NCBI RefSeq assembly: GCF_002929535.1
Contig: NZ_PJJO01000053.1
Span: forward strand, 1 to 64,000
Reading direction: 5' to 3'
DNA: 64,000 nt
DNA from: Cryobacterium sp. Y11
Lineage (GTDB): Bacteria; Actinomycetota; Actinomycetes; Actinomycetales; Microbacteriaceae
Below the pieces are notes generated by a model. The model made no database searches. It saw only the letters and a program-made list of their open reading frames with translations, and had not been told where the DNA came from. Of the stretch, positions 9,948-18,816 are shown in pieces; within the stretch, counting starts at the first letter, position 1, and each line of letters begins with the position of its first letter. The position numbers and the translations under genes are program-made.

Positions 9948-10578
9948 AGCCCTGGAAGCTGGGCTTCGACGCGGAGCTGGAGTCTGTCGAAGCGGAGCCG
10001 GTCGACGCTGTGTCGACCGAACTCGCGTCGAGGTCGTGCAGCTGACCCTCGATGTAGCTCTTGAGCTTCAAGCGGTACTCACGCTCAAACGTGCGCAGGC
10101 CGTCGATCTTGCCCTCGAGCGCTGTGCGCTCCAGGTCGAGCTTCTGCAGCTGAATTCGCTGCTGGGTCTCGGCCTCAGCAATGACGCGAGCGGCGGTGGC
10201 GTGACCTTCGGCGATCAGGGCGTCGCGCTTCTCGGCGCCTTCCTTGACGTGCTCCTCGTGCAGGCGGCGAGCCAGCTGCAGCAAGTTGGTCGTGCCGGCC
10301 GTTTCGTCGATCGGCGTAGCGACCGGAGCGACGACGGCGGGCACAACGGCCTGTACGGGCTCGGGCACAACGGCAACAGCGGGTGCAGCCTGAGCCTGCA
10401 CCGCGGGGGCGGTATCCCCACCGGCCTGGCCGCGCAACTCTTCGTTCTCCTTGGTCAAGCGACGCAGTTCAACGACGACCTCGTCGAGGAAGTCGTCTAC
10501 CTCGTCCTGGTCATATCCCTCGCGGAACTTGGTCGACTGGAACCTTTTGTTGACTACATCTTCCGGAGTTAACGCCAT
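9937..10578 (-). CDS. divIVA: Cell division / polar growth protein DivIVA (Wag31)
   Basis: Coiled-coil scaffold that marks curved membrane at poles and septa and directs peptidoglycan synthesis in actinobacteria. 213 aa. The N-terminal membrane-binding module is clear (LTPEDVVNKRFQSTKFREGY then DQDEVDDFLDEVV), followed by a coiled coil, an Ala/Pro/Val-rich linker (about residues 55-95), and a second coiled coil with HEEHVKEGAEKRDALIAEG. The Ser/Thr-rich end may be disordered. A GGGTGGAAAG ribosome site precedes the ATG. Position after sepF-yggT is canonical. Confidence 0.95.
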   Translation of the reverse strand: MALTPEDVVNKRFQSTKFREGYDQDEVDDFLDEVVVELRRLTKENEELRGQAGGDTAPAVQAQAAPAVAVVPEPVQAVVPAVVAPVATPIDETAGTTNLLQLARRLHEEHVKEGAEKRDALIAEGHATAARVIAEAETQQRIQLQKLDLERTALEGKIDGLRTFEREYRLKLKSYIEGQLHDLDASSVDTASTGSASTDSSSASKPSFQGFGA

Positions 10579-10721
10579 GGCTTTCCACCCTCAAAACTTG
10601 TATTAGTTACGAACAATTGACTGACTCGAGCTTGTGAAATGACTTGAGCAGGTGACTGGCTGCCGAGTACGCGCTCGTGGCGAACCACCATCGGACAAGG
10701 ATACATGCCCCGGTGGGGCGA

Positions 10722-11015
10722 TTACAGTAAGCCGGACAGTGACATCCCTACGATGCAGCAGAGCATCGTGAGAGTAAAGCCGAAATCCAACGCGATAGGG
10801 CCGATCCGAAGCGGCGGGACCAGTTTGCGGAAGAACCGAACTGGTGGATCAGTCAACGTGTACACGAGTTCAACGAGCACCAGCAGGAATCCCTCGGGAC
10901 GCCACGAGCGGTTGACTCCGCGCACGAGATCGACGATAAACCGACCCCAGAGCACGAGAAAGTACATGAAGAAAACGAAGTAAAACAAATTTCCAATAAT
11001 CGGTACGCCAGTCAC
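10722..11015 (-). CDS. YggT family membrane protein
   Basis: 97-aa protein with two strongly hydrophobic segments (about residues 5-28 and 76-95) and the family motif LTDPPVRFFRKLVPP between them. YggT proteins sit between sepF and divIVA in many Gram-positives and are associated with division-site or osmotic functions; the precise role is not established. It begins 8 nt after the sepF stop. Confidence 0.9.
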   Translation of the reverse strand: MTGVPIIGNLFYFVFFMYFLVLWGRFIVDLVRGVNRSWRPEGFLLVLVELVYTLTDPPVRFFRKLVPPLRIGPIALDFGFTLTMLCCIVGMSLSGLL

Positions 11016-11023
11016 ACTTAATT

Positions 11024-11566
11024 CTAGCCTTGCGCGAAGAAGGAGGTGTCCTCGGCGCCCTCGTCGGTGGTGCTGTCGCCGGACACGACGACGTGGGACG
11101 GCGAAAGCAGAAAGACCTTGGCGGTGACGCGTTCGATCTTGCCGTAGAGGCCCTGCGAGAGACCGCTGGCAAAGTCGATCAGGCGGCGCGCGTCGCCGTC
11201 GCTCATCTGCGACAGGTTGATGATGACCGGGATGCCTTCACGGAAGGACTCGGCGATAACCTGGGCGTCCTTGTAGGCGCGGGGGTGAACGGTGAGAATT
11301 TCATTCATTTCTGACGCAGCCACATCTTGGGGGGTCGAAGTCTTTCGCAGCGGGGTGACCGGTGCCCGGCCGGCAGAGTTCTGGGCAGCAGTGGAGTGCG
11401 CGGCGTTGCCGTGGGCCGCGTTGTCGTGGCCTCGCGACGGTACAGCGGAGACATGGTTCGTGGAGCCGTTGTTGGCGGAACTCTGGGCACCGGCTGGTGC
11501 CTGGTACTCCAGCTCTTCGTCTGCCAGACCCAGGTAGACCATGGTTTTCTTGAGCGGGTTGGACAT
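11024..11566 (-). CDS. sepF: Cell division protein SepF
   Basis: Membrane anchor for FtsZ; in actinobacteria lacking FtsA and ZipA it is the main tether. 180 aa: an N-terminal amphipathic helix ([18 protein letters not shown]), a low-complexity Ser/Ala/Asn/His linker (about residues 25-85), and the FtsZ-binding core from [19 protein letters not shown] to [14 protein letters not shown] strong GGAGG site precedes the ATG by 6 nt. It lies downstream of yggS and upstream of yggT and divIVA. Confidence 0.95.
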   Translation of the reverse strand: MSNPLKKTMVYLGLADEELEYQAPAGAQSSANNGSTNHVSAVPSRGHDNAAHGNAAHSTAAQNSAGRAPVTPLRKTSTPQDVAASEMNEILTVHPRAYKDAQVIAESFREGIPVIINLSQMSDGDARRLIDFASGLSQGLYGKIERVTAKVFLLSPSHVVVSGDSTTDEGAEDTSFFAQG

Positions 11567-11598
11567 GTCGACCTCCGTGTTGGTTTGCTACTTCGAGA

Positions 11599-12297
11599 TT
11601 AACCGAGCACCGGGCGATTGCCGGTGATTGCGGTGCCAATTCTTAGGTGTGTCGCCCCTTCGAGCACGGCCGCTGCGTAGTCCTGGCTCATGCCCATGGA
11701 CAGCGCGGTAGCCGACGGGGCCTGCGTGCGAATCTGCTCGCCGAGTTCGCGCACGTGGGCGAAGGCCCGGCGTGGTTCGGTAGCGAGCGGAGCCACGGCC
11801 ATCAATCCGAGCAAGCGCAGCCCGGGCGTGGCGAGAACGGTATCGACCAGAGCCGGCAGGTTCACGGGATCCACACCGCCGCGAGCAGCGTCATCCGTCA
11901 AATTGATTTGGATGAAGCAGTCAATACTCGAGTCGTCGGAGGCGAGTGCACTGGCCAGCGACGGGCGATCAACCGAGTGGATGACGGTGGCGTATGCCCG
12001 AACCTGACGCGCCTTCTTGCCCTGCACCTGACCGACGAAGTGCCACGTGAGGTCAAGGCCCGCGAGCTGGGCCGCCTTGGACTGCGCCTCTTGGTGCCGA
12101 TTCTCCCCCACGTTGCGAACCCCGAGGGTGTACAACGCTTCGATCAGTGACAGGGGATGAAACTTGGTGACGACGATCGTCGTGATGCCGGCAACATCAC
12201 GACCGGCCTCACGGGCGGCGTCGGTCACGCCGGCGCGTACGGTGTCGAGGCGGGTCGCCAGATCGGCCGGTGCTTTGTCGGAACGTGCCATGCTCAT
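11599..12297 (-). CDS. YggS family pyridoxal-phosphate homeostasis protein
   Basis: PLP-binding TIM-barrel protein (YggS/YlmE/PROSC) that buffers free PLP; no enzymatic reaction is known. The PLP lysine is in IVVTKFHPL, and the partner motif GVRNVGENRHQEA follows. The phosphate-site end (LSMGMSQDYAAAV, then GTAITGNR; standard is GSAIFG) is present. I place the start at ATG 12297 (MSMARSD); an in-frame TTG at 12336 is possible but lacks a ribosome site. It sits directly after ftsZ; the pgeF/YfiH gene often found between them is missing. Confidence 0.9.
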   Translation of the reverse strand: MSMARSDKAPADLATRLDTVRAGVTDAAREAGRDVAGITTIVVTKFHPLSLIEALYTLGVRNVGENRHQEAQSKAAQLAGLDLTWHFVGQVQGKKARQVRAYATVIHSVDRPSLASALASDDSSIDCFIQINLTDDAARGGVDPVNLPALVDTVLATPGLRLLGLMAVAPLATEPRRAFAHVRELGEQIRTQAPSATALSMGMSQDYAAAVLEGATHLRIGTAITGNRPVLG

Positions 12298-12369
12298 GCT
12301 GCTCTGTTCGTTAAGCGGTGCGTCCCGGGGCGACAACTCGCGTTCACCCCGGTCCTAGTGACCGTCGAC

Positions 12370-13575
12370 TTATTTGAGAAAGTCGGGGATGTCGAGGTCG
12401 TCCGACTCTTCTTCGAAGGCCGGGTCGGCGACGGTGACACCGTTGGAGTCGGAGCCGCCCCAGACGGAGTTCGCGAGCTCGCCAGTGCTGTAGCTGCTTG
12501 CGCCGGTTGCTGGCGCGCCGGTCGCCGGTGCACCGCTTGCACCAGCGGATGCTGCCGTTCCAGCGCCGGCCGCAATTCCAGCCGCTACGAGGTCGGCGCG
12601 CCGCACCTCGACCGCTTTGGCTCCGGGCTCTCCACCATCGAACCCGGCGGCGATGACGGTGACCCGCACCTCGTCACCGAGGGTGTCGTCGATGACGGCA
12701 CCGAAGATGATGTTGGCTTCGGGGTGCACTGCTTCTTGCACGAGGCGGGCCGCGTCGTTGATCTCGAAGATTCCGAGGTTGGATCCGCCCTGGATCGACA
12801 GGAGCACGCCGTGCGCACCATCGATCGAGGCCTCGAGCAGGGGCGAAGCCACGGCCAGTTCGGCCGCCTTGATGGCGCGGTCGGCGCCACGAGCCGAGCC
12901 AATACCCATGAGGGCCGATCCGGCACCCTGCATGACCGACTTGACGTCAGCGAAGTCGAGGTTGATCAGGCCGGGGGTGGTGATCAGGTCGGTGATGCCC
13001 TGCACGCCGGCCAGGAGCACCTGGTCGGCGGTGGCGAAGGCCTCGAGCATGCTGATGCCGCGGTCGCTGATTTCGAGCAGGCGATCGTTGGGCACGACGA
13101 TGAGGGTGTCGACCTCGTTCTTGAGCGAGGCGACGCCGGTCTCGGCCTGGGCCTGGCGACGCTTGCCCTCGAAGCCGAACGGCTTGGTGACGACACCGAT
13201 GGTGAGGGCGCCAATCGACTTGGCGATGCGGGCGACGACGGGCGCACCACCGGTTCCGGTGCCGCCACCCTCACCTGCGGTAACGAAGACCATGTCGGCC
13301 CCGGCGAGGGCCTCCTCGATCTCCTCGGCGTGGTCCTCGGCGGCGCGGCGACCCACCTCGGGGTCAGCGCCGGCACCGAGGCCGCGGGTGAGGTCGCGGC
13401 CCACGTCCAGCTTGACGTCGGCGTCGCTCATGAGCAGCGCCTGAGCATCCGTGTTGATGGCGATGAACTCGACACCGCGGAGGCCTAATTCGATCATGCG
13501 GTTGACGGCGTTGACGCCACCACCGCCGATGCCGACAACCTTGATGACGGCTAGATAATTTTGATTGTTTGACAC
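12370..13575 (-). CDS. ftsZ: Cell division GTPase FtsZ
   Basis: Tubulin-like GTPase forming the Z ring. 401 aa. The nucleotide site includes [17 protein letters not shown] near the N-terminus and the signature GGGTGTGG at residues 103-110; the T7 loop is seen as [10 protein letters not shown]. The C-terminus has an Ala/Gly/Thr linker and ends [10 protein letters not shown], matching the short conserved tail that binds SepF and FtsW in actinobacteria. GTG start with GGAGG 8 nt upstream. The ~150-bp gap to ftsQ probably holds its own promoter and a MerR-like dyad. Confidence 0.97.
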   Translation of the reverse strand: MSNNQNYLAVIKVVGIGGGGVNAVNRMIELGLRGVEFIAINTDAQALLMSDADVKLDVGRDLTRGLGAGADPEVGRRAAEDHAEEIEEALAGADMVFVTAGEGGGTGTGGAPVVARIAKSIGALTIGVVTKPFGFEGKRRQAQAETGVASLKNEVDTLIVVPNDRLLEISDRGISMLEAFATADQVLLAGVQGITDLITTPGLINLDFADVKSVMQGAGSALMGIGSARGADRAIKAAELAVASPLLEASIDGAHGVLLSIQGGSNLGIFEINDAARLVQEAVHPEANIIFGAVIDDTLGDEVRVTVIAAGFDGGEPGAKAVEVRRADLVAAGIAAGAGTAASAGASGAPATGAPATGASSYSTGELANSVWGGSDSNGVTVADPAFEEESDDLDIPDFLK

Positions 13576-13598
13576 GTCCGGCCTCCGGGTGGAACCCT

Positions 13599-13617
13599 AA
13601 ACCTCTAGTCGAAGTTT
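13599..13617 (-). promoter_or_regulatory. Candidate FtsR/MerR-type operator upstream of ftsZ
   Basis: On the minus strand AAACTTC-GACTA-GAGGTTT forms a 19-bp imperfect inverted repeat (6 of 7 positions per arm) starting 24 nt before the ftsZ GTG. A 19-bp dyad is the size MerR-family regulators bind. In Corynebacterium the MerR protein FtsR activates ftsZ, and an FtsR homologue is encoded at 48082-48810. Linking the two is inference. Confidence 0.35.
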
Positions 13618-13725
13618 AAAGTTATGCTGAGTATGCAATTCCTGATTACGAAAGTATGCGGGCGAGACGCGTCGCTGGGGAGGCGCGCCCGCGTGTCGCG
13701 AAGAACGGGCAGAATCCGCCTCGAA

Positions 13726-14952
13726 CTAGCGCAGTACTGCGCTGTCCGGCGAGGAAACGTCGTACTCGTTCACCGTGCCGGCCGGGTGACCGACGAGGAG
13801 CGCCGCAAGTACGACGGCCTTGTACTCGGACTTCTCCGGGCTGCCCCACACCACTCGTTCGCCGCCGAGCAGGCTCAGGGTGACGTCATCCGTTGTCACC
13901 GCGGTTACCGAATCCAATTGGGTGCGGATGCTCTCCGGCAGCACAGCGAGAACGGCCGCGGCTGCCGTGAATCCGGCGCTGTCGATTCCATCTAGCGCGT
14001 CAATGATCGGGTAGCCGACGGTGCGCTCCGGCGTCGTTTCGATCACAACACCGGCAGCGTCAACCAGGTCGAAACCGGTCGCGCTGACCAGCACCCCCAC
14101 CGGAACGCGTTCCACGATGCGCACCACGAGAGTTCCGGGCGGGCGACTCTCGGTGACAAAACTTTGGATGAGTGTGAACTGGGACAGCTCGGTCTTGACG
14201 ACATCGCCTTGGATCAGCGGGAGCGGGGTGCCGAGCTGGTCGGCTAAGGCCGCCGACACCGCTCCGGCGGGGATGCGACTCGTTCCGACGACCTCGATCG
14301 TGCGAAGCGCCATCAGGGGCGAATAGGCGGCGCCGATGATGAGACCAAAGGCCGCAACGATCGCGCCGACGCCAACAATCCAAGCGGTACGGCGACGGCG
14401 GCTGCGGCCTGTGAATCGGCGCACCTCGGCGCGTTCAAAGCGTTTGCGGGCGCGCTGGGCGGCCCGCAGTACCGAGCGCGCCGCGCGAACTCCCGCCGCG
14501 CCGCCGGAAGCGGTGCGACCAGTAGCGGTACCAGCCGATGCAATGCCACCGGAAGCGGTGTGCGCGCCTGCCGGGAGTCGGGGCGACGACGTAGCGCTCG
14601 CGCCCGGTATCGCTGGCAGTCGTTCCGACTTCGGTGCTGCCCCGGACGGTATGCCAGCGGCCACTCCCCCGAGCACAATCGGCTCGGTCGTGGTATCAGA
14701 TGCATCGAATGACTTCGACGATCGCCGCGAAGCGGCGGCGGCGCTTTGAAGCTTGTTCGGCGTCGGAGCATCCGTCGAAGCATCCGTCGGGGCATCCGTC
14801 GGCGCAGCGCCGCGCAGTGCATCGAGCTTGTGCGGCGCTGTGCCGAGCGATGATTTTGCTGCCGACGCTGGCTTGACCCGCGATGATTTCGGGGCGGGAA
14901 CCGGCTCGGGGGCGTGCTTGGCCGGATGCTCGAAGCCGGCCGGCCGCCTCAC
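13726..14952 (-). CDS. ftsQ: Cell division protein FtsQ (POTRA domain)
   Basis: Bitopic divisome protein linking FtsL/FtsI to the ring. 408 aa, long for FtsQ because of a ~190-residue cytoplasmic N-terminus rich in Ala, Pro, Ser and Thr. That region includes a DAPTDAS-like repeat from a 12-bp DNA repeat. One membrane segment (WIVGVGAIVAAFGLIIGAAY, about residue 190-210) is followed by a POTRA domain (RTIEVVGTSRIPAGAV) and the FtsQ beta domain. GTG start 7 nt after the murC stop with GAGG upstream. Confidence 0.92.
   Translation of the reverse strand: MRRPAGFEHPAKHAPEPVPAPKSSRVKPASAAKSSLGTAPHKLDALRGAAPTDAPTDASTDAPTPNKLQSAAAASRRSSKSFDASDTTTEPIVLGGVAAGIPSGAAPKSERLPAIPGASATSSPRLPAGAHTASGGIASAGTATGRTASGGAAGVRAARSVLRAAQRARKRFERAEVRRFTGRSRRRRTAWIVGVGAIVAAFGLIIGAAYSPLMALRTIEVVGTSRIPAGAVSAALADQLGTPLPLIQGDVVKTELSQFTLIQSFVTESRPPGTLVVRIVERVPVGVLVSATGFDLVDAAGVVIETTPERTVGYPIIDALDGIDSAGFTAAAAVLAVLPESIRTQLDSVTAVTTDDVTLSLLGGERVVWGSPEKSEYKAVVLAALLVGHPAGTVNEYDVSSPDSAVLR
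14768..14803. repeat. 12-bp tandem repeat inside ftsQ (GCATCCGTCGNN)x3
   Basis: Three copies of GCATCCGTCG at 12-bp spacing, encoding the T-D-A/S-P run in the disordered FtsQ N-terminus. The unit contains the GCATCCG word that is over-represented throughout the window. Confidence 0.85.
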
Positions 14953-14959
14953 CGCCGCC

Positions 14960-16369
14960 TCATCCGCGAACCTTTTCGAGCGAGGCCAGCAGCTGGGGCA
15001 CGATGCGGTTGACGTCGCCGCAGCCGAGGGTCACGACAAAGTCGCCCTCGCGGGCGATGCTGGCCAGGTAATCCGCGGCATCCTGCCAGTCGGGCACGTA
15101 GGCGACGTGCGAGGGGTCGCGAAAGCGCTCGGAGACGAGCGCGCCGGTGACGCCGGGCTCTGGATCTTCGCGGGCGCCGTAGACGCCGAGCACGATGGTC
15201 TGGTCGGCGAAAGTCTCAAGGGTCTCGGCGAATTCCTGCGCGAACAGACGCGTGCGGCTGTACAGGTGCGGCTGGTGCACGGCAATGATGCGACCCGCGC
15301 CGACGACGGTGCGGGCGGCGGCCAGTGCGGCAGCGACCTCGGTCGGGTGATGGGCGTAGTCGTCGTAGACGCTGACCCCGCCGACGGTGCCGTGCAGTTC
15401 GAACCGGCGCTGGGTGCCGCCGAACCCGGCAATCGCGTCGAGGCTGGCTTCCGGGTCGAGGCCCAGGCCGACCAGCACGGCGAAGGCGCCGGCCGCGTTG
15501 ATGGCATTGTGCTTGCCGGGGATGCGCAGGGTGGCGCGGTAATCCTGGCCCTGCCAGGCGACGGTGAAGCTGACCGGTCCGGTCGTGGTGATGGAGTGCA
15601 CGCGCACGGTGGAATCGGGGTGCTCGCCAAACGTGATCACGCGAGCGATAGCATCCGCTGCGGCAAGTGCACCGGTAACGCGCACGGCACCGACGTCGTC
15701 GGACGAGATCACGACCAGTTCAGAAGCGTTGCGGCTGAATTCGACGAAGGCGGCCTCGAAGGCTTCGAGCGAGCCGTAGTGGTCGAGGTGGTCTGGATCA
15801 ACGTTCGTGACCAGGGCCACGGCCGTGTGATAGAGCAAAAAAGAGCCGTCTGATTCGTCGGCTTCGACCACGAACAGGTCGTCGGCTCCGCTGGCGGAAC
15901 TCACCCCAAGCGATTCGATCACGCCGCCGTTAACGAAGCTCGGGTCCTGGCCGAGACCGAGCAGCCCGGTGACGATCATGCCGGTGGAGGTGGTTTTGCC
16001 GTGCGCGCCGGCGACGGCAACGAGGCGTCGCTCGCGAATGAGCCAGGCGAGGGCCTGCGCGCGGTGCAGAACCGGCAAGCCGCGTTCAGTGGCGAGCACA
16101 TACTCCGGGTTGTCCTGCCAGAGGGCACCGGTGACAACGAGGGTGTCCGCCGAGCCGATGTTCGCCGCATCGTGCCCGATGAAGACGCTCGCACCGAGCC
16201 CCCGCAACGCTGCAACGTTGGGCGAATCCTTCGCGTCGGAACCGGTGACGGTGTAGCCCTGGTTCAGGAACAGCCGTGCGATACCGCTCATGCCAGAGCC
16301 GCCGATACCCACAAAATGCACCACGCCGAGGTTCTCGGGAATGGTCAGAGTGAGGTCTGGTTTGATCAC
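14960..16369 (-). CDS. murC: UDP-N-acetylmuramate--L-alanine ligase
   Basis: ATP-dependent cytosolic ligase that adds the first residue of the peptidoglycan stem. 469 aa, normal length. Domain order is visible: N-terminal UDP-binding [18 protein letters not shown], central ATP-binding [14 protein letters not shown], and the C-terminal domain with [18 protein letters not shown] start. Upstream on the minus strand are three copies of a 13-bp repeat in the murG-murC gap. Confidence 0.96.
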   Translation of the reverse strand: MIKPDLTLTIPENLGVVHFVGIGGSGMSGIARLFLNQGYTVTGSDAKDSPNVAALRGLGASVFIGHDAANIGSADTLVVTGALWQDNPEYVLATERGLPVLHRAQALAWLIRERRLVAVAGAHGKTTSTGMIVTGLLGLGQDPSFVNGGVIESLGVSSASGADDLFVVEADESDGSFLLYHTAVALVTNVDPDHLDHYGSLEAFEAAFVEFSRNASELVVISSDDVGAVRVTGALAAADAIARVITFGEHPDSTVRVHSITTTGPVSFTVAWQGQDYRATLRIPGKHNAINAAGAFAVLVGLGLDPEASLDAIAGFGGTQRRFELHGTVGGVSVYDDYAHHPTEVAAALAAARTVVGAGRIIAVHQPHLYSRTRLFAQEFAETLETFADQTIVLGVYGAREDPEPGVTGALVSERFRDPSHVAYVPDWQDAADYLASIAREGDFVVTLGCGDVNRIVPQLLASLEKVRG

Positions 16370-16395
16370 GGGTATGCACTCTTCTCAGTTGATGC

Positions 16396-16434
16396 TCATG
16401 GTTGAAGCTCATGGTTGAAGCTCATGGTTGAAGC
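16396..16434. repeat. 13-bp tandem repeat upstream of murC, 3 perfect copies
   Basis: TCATGGTTGAAGC repeated three times without mismatch in the 114-bp murG-murC gap, beginning 27 nt before the murC GTG. On the coding strand each unit contains ATGAGCTTCAACC, so staggered ATGs in different frames occur. Function unknown. Confidence 0.9.
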
Positions 16435-16483
16435 TAATAAAACAGTTCGTCGCTGGCACTACGTTACGCTCGACGACCGACAT

Positions 16484-17557
16484 TCAGGTCGTGAGCGCCT
16501 GGTGAATCAGCTCGACCATCCGCGCGGTGCCGTCCAGTGCGCCTTCGGATGCCGCAGCCAGCCCCATTGCCGCCAGCCGCGCCCGGTCACCCAACAGGTC
16601 CACCAACTCACCCCGAACCCAGGCCGGCACGAAGTCACCATCGCGCACGAGCACTCCGCCCCCGGCCGCCAGCACCGGCGCCGCATTAAAGCGTTGCTCA
16701 CCGTTGCCGACCGGGTACGGCACATACACGGCCGGAATCCCGAGCGCGCAGAGCTCGCTCACCGTCGCCGACCCCGCCCGGGTGACGGCGAAATCGCACG
16801 CGGCCAGGGCGAGGTCCATGCGGTCGCAGTACGCGACCAGGTGGTAATTGGGCACCTCGGGGTCGGTGATCCCTGCCCGCACTCCGGTGATGTGCAGCAC
16901 CTGCCAGCCGGCGGCGACGAGCGCTGGTGCCGAGGCGAGAATCGTGGCGTTGAGTGACCGAGCGCCGAGCGAGCCGCCGGTGACGAGTAGTACGGGCCGG
17001 TCGGGCAGCAGATTAAAAAACGCCAGCGCCTCCGCCCGTACGGAGGCCCGGTCGAGTTGCTCAATTTCGGGTCTGAGCGGCATACCGACGAAGCGGGCGT
17101 TCCGAATGGGTGTGCCGGCAAAGGCGACAGCCACGTGCCGGGTCAGTCGGGCTCCGAGTTTGTTGGCCAGGCCCGGCTTGGCGTTGGCCTCGTGAATGAC
17201 GATCGGCACACCGGCGCGCCGGGCCGCGAGATACGCGGGTGTTGACACATATCCGCCGAAGCCGACGACAACATCGACCTTCCGAGACCGAATGACCGTG
17301 GCCACCCCGCGTACGGCGGCGTTGAAACGCGGAAGAAATCCGAGTGCTGCTCGGTTCAATCGGCGCGGAAACGGCACTCGGGGAACGATGATGAGTTCGT
17401 AGCCGCGGGCTGGAACCAGGCGGGATTCGAGACCTTCAGCTGTGCCGAGAACCAGCACCGTGGCATCCGCTTCAGTGGCTCGAATGCGATCGGCAACGGC
17501 GAGCAGGGGGTTGACGTGGCCGGCGGTTCCACCGCCAGCCAAAAGATAGGTGGTCAT
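16484..17557 (-). CDS. murG: UDP-GlcNAc:lipid I N-acetylglucosaminyltransferase
   Basis: Peripheral membrane GT-B enzyme converting lipid I to lipid II. 357 aa. N-terminal glycine-rich loop LLAGGGTAGHVNPLLAVAD, acceptor-side VGFGGYVSTPAYLAAR and HEANAKPGLAN, and UDP-GlcNAc side TGGSLGARSLN, VTRAGSATVSELCALG and YPVGNGEQRFNA are all present. Its ATG overlaps the ftsW stop by 4 nt (ATGA). Confidence 0.96.
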   Translation of the reverse strand: MTTYLLAGGGTAGHVNPLLAVADRIRATEADATVLVLGTAEGLESRLVPARGYELIIVPRVPFPRRLNRAALGFLPRFNAAVRGVATVIRSRKVDVVVGFGGYVSTPAYLAARRAGVPIVIHEANAKPGLANKLGARLTRHVAVAFAGTPIRNARFVGMPLRPEIEQLDRASVRAEALAFFNLLPDRPVLLVTGGSLGARSLNATILASAPALVAAGWQVLHITGVRAGITDPEVPNYHLVAYCDRMDLALAACDFAVTRAGSATVSELCALGIPAVYVPYPVGNGEQRFNAAPVLAAGGGVLVRDGDFVPAWVRGELVDLLGDRARLAAMGLAAASEGALDGTARMVELIHQALTT

Positions 17558-18816
17558 GCCTTGTTAGCCTCAATTGGCTCGCTCGAGCGGTCGCCGCGGG
17601 CAAAGGACAGCACGATGCCGATTGCGACCAGGGTGGTGAGCAACGCTGTGCCACCGGCCGAGATGAGTGGCAGTGGTACGCCCAAAACAGGGAACACTCC
17701 GAGCACAACGGCGATGTTGACCAGGGCCTGGCCGATGATCCAGACCATGGCGGCCGCGGTGGAGACTTTGGCCTGCACCGTCGTGGCGGAGCGCATGACG
17801 CGCAGAAACGCGAAGGCCAGTAGAACGAACATGGCCAGCACCACGACGCAGCCGATCAGGCCGAGCTCCTCGCCGATGACAGCAAAAATGTAGTCGTTGT
17901 CTGCAGCCGGCAGCCAGGACCATTTGGCCTTGGAGTTGCCGAGCCCAACGCCGAAAATTCCGCCGTTGGCCAGCGCCCAGGTGCCGTGCAGCGGCTGCCA
18001 GCAACTCTGCGAAATCAAGCCGCTGAACTCGGTGCAGTTCTCATCGAGAAAGCTCATAACGCGAGTCAACCGGTTGGGGCTGACGACCGCCAGCACAACC
18101 GCGCCGCCGACACCGATCAGCAACGGCACAACGAGCAGGCGCAGCTTGACACCGGCAAAGAACAGGGCGCCAAAGAGAATGCCGGCCATGATCATGGTGG
18201 TTCCGAGGTCACCGCCCATCATGACGAGCAGCAGGGCGGCGCCGCCAACGCCGAACACGGGAATGAAGACGTGCTTCCAGTCGTCGAGCTGGTTTTGCTT
18301 TTGCGAGAGGATCATTCCGAGCCAAATGACCAGAGCCACCTTGATGCCCTCGGAGGGCTGAAACTGAATTCCAAAGATGTTCAGCCAGTTGGTGTTGCCG
18401 CCGGTTCCGACACCGAGCCCGGTCGCCACGACGAGAAATTGAAAGAAGCAGGTGATCAGCATCGCGGGCCAGGCCACTCGCCGCCAAAACGCGAGCGGCA
18501 ACCGACTCACGACGAGCATGAGCGGAATTCCGATCACCGCGAACATGCCCTGACGAAGCAGCCCGCCGAAGAACCCCTGGTCGGCCAGGAATGAGTCCAC
18601 CGACGACGACGACAGCACCATGACGAGACCGAAGATAACCAGAAACAGGGTCGTGCCGAGCAGCAAAAAGTAGTTTCTGCCCTCGGCTTTGAACACCCGG
18701 CCGAGGTGGATATGAACGGATGCCCCGCCCGGGGGACCCGGCCGGGGGTCGTGCTCTGGCGGGGCCGAAAAAGCCCGAGGGGCGGGGTTACGCGGCACCT
18801 GTACCATCCGCGTCAC
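17554..18816 (-). CDS. ftsW: Peptidoglycan glycosyltransferase FtsW (SEDS family)
   Basis: Polytopic SEDS enzyme that polymerises lipid II at the septum with FtsI. 420 aa with about ten membrane segments. SEDS hallmarks include NWLNIFGIQFQPSEGIKVAL, the ENCTEFSGLISQSCWQ extracellular loop (family position ...QSxxA), SKAKWSWLPAADNDYIFAVI and the C-terminal FPVLGVPLPLISAGGTAL. A basic, proline-rich N-terminus precedes the first helix. It overlaps murD and murG by 4 nt each. Confidence 0.95.
   Translation of the reverse strand: MTRMVQVPRNPAPRAFSAPPEHDPRPGPPGGASVHIHLGRVFKAEGRNYFLLLGTTLFLVIFGLVMVLSSSSVDSFLADQGFFGGLLRQGMFAVIGIPLMLVVSRLPLAFWRRVAWPAMLITCFFQFLVVATGLGVGTGGNTNWLNIFGIQFQPSEGIKVALVIWLGMILSQKQNQLDDWKHVFIPVFGVGGAALLLVMMGGDLGTTMIMAGILFGALFFAGVKLRLLVVPLLIGVGGAVVLAVVSPNRLTRVMSFLDENCTEFSGLISQSCWQPLHGTWALANGGIFGVGLGNSKAKWSWLPAADNDYIFAVIGEELGLIGCVVVLAMFVLLAFAFLRVMRSATTVQAKVSTAAAMVWIIGQALVNIAVVLGVFPVLGVPLPLISAGGTALLTTLVAIGIVLSFARGDRSSEPIEANKA

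Noticed and set aside
12157..13488. 443-aa plus-strand frame opposite ftsZ and yggS
   Set aside because: It spans two well-identified genes antisense, has no recognisable domain and follows from codon bias.
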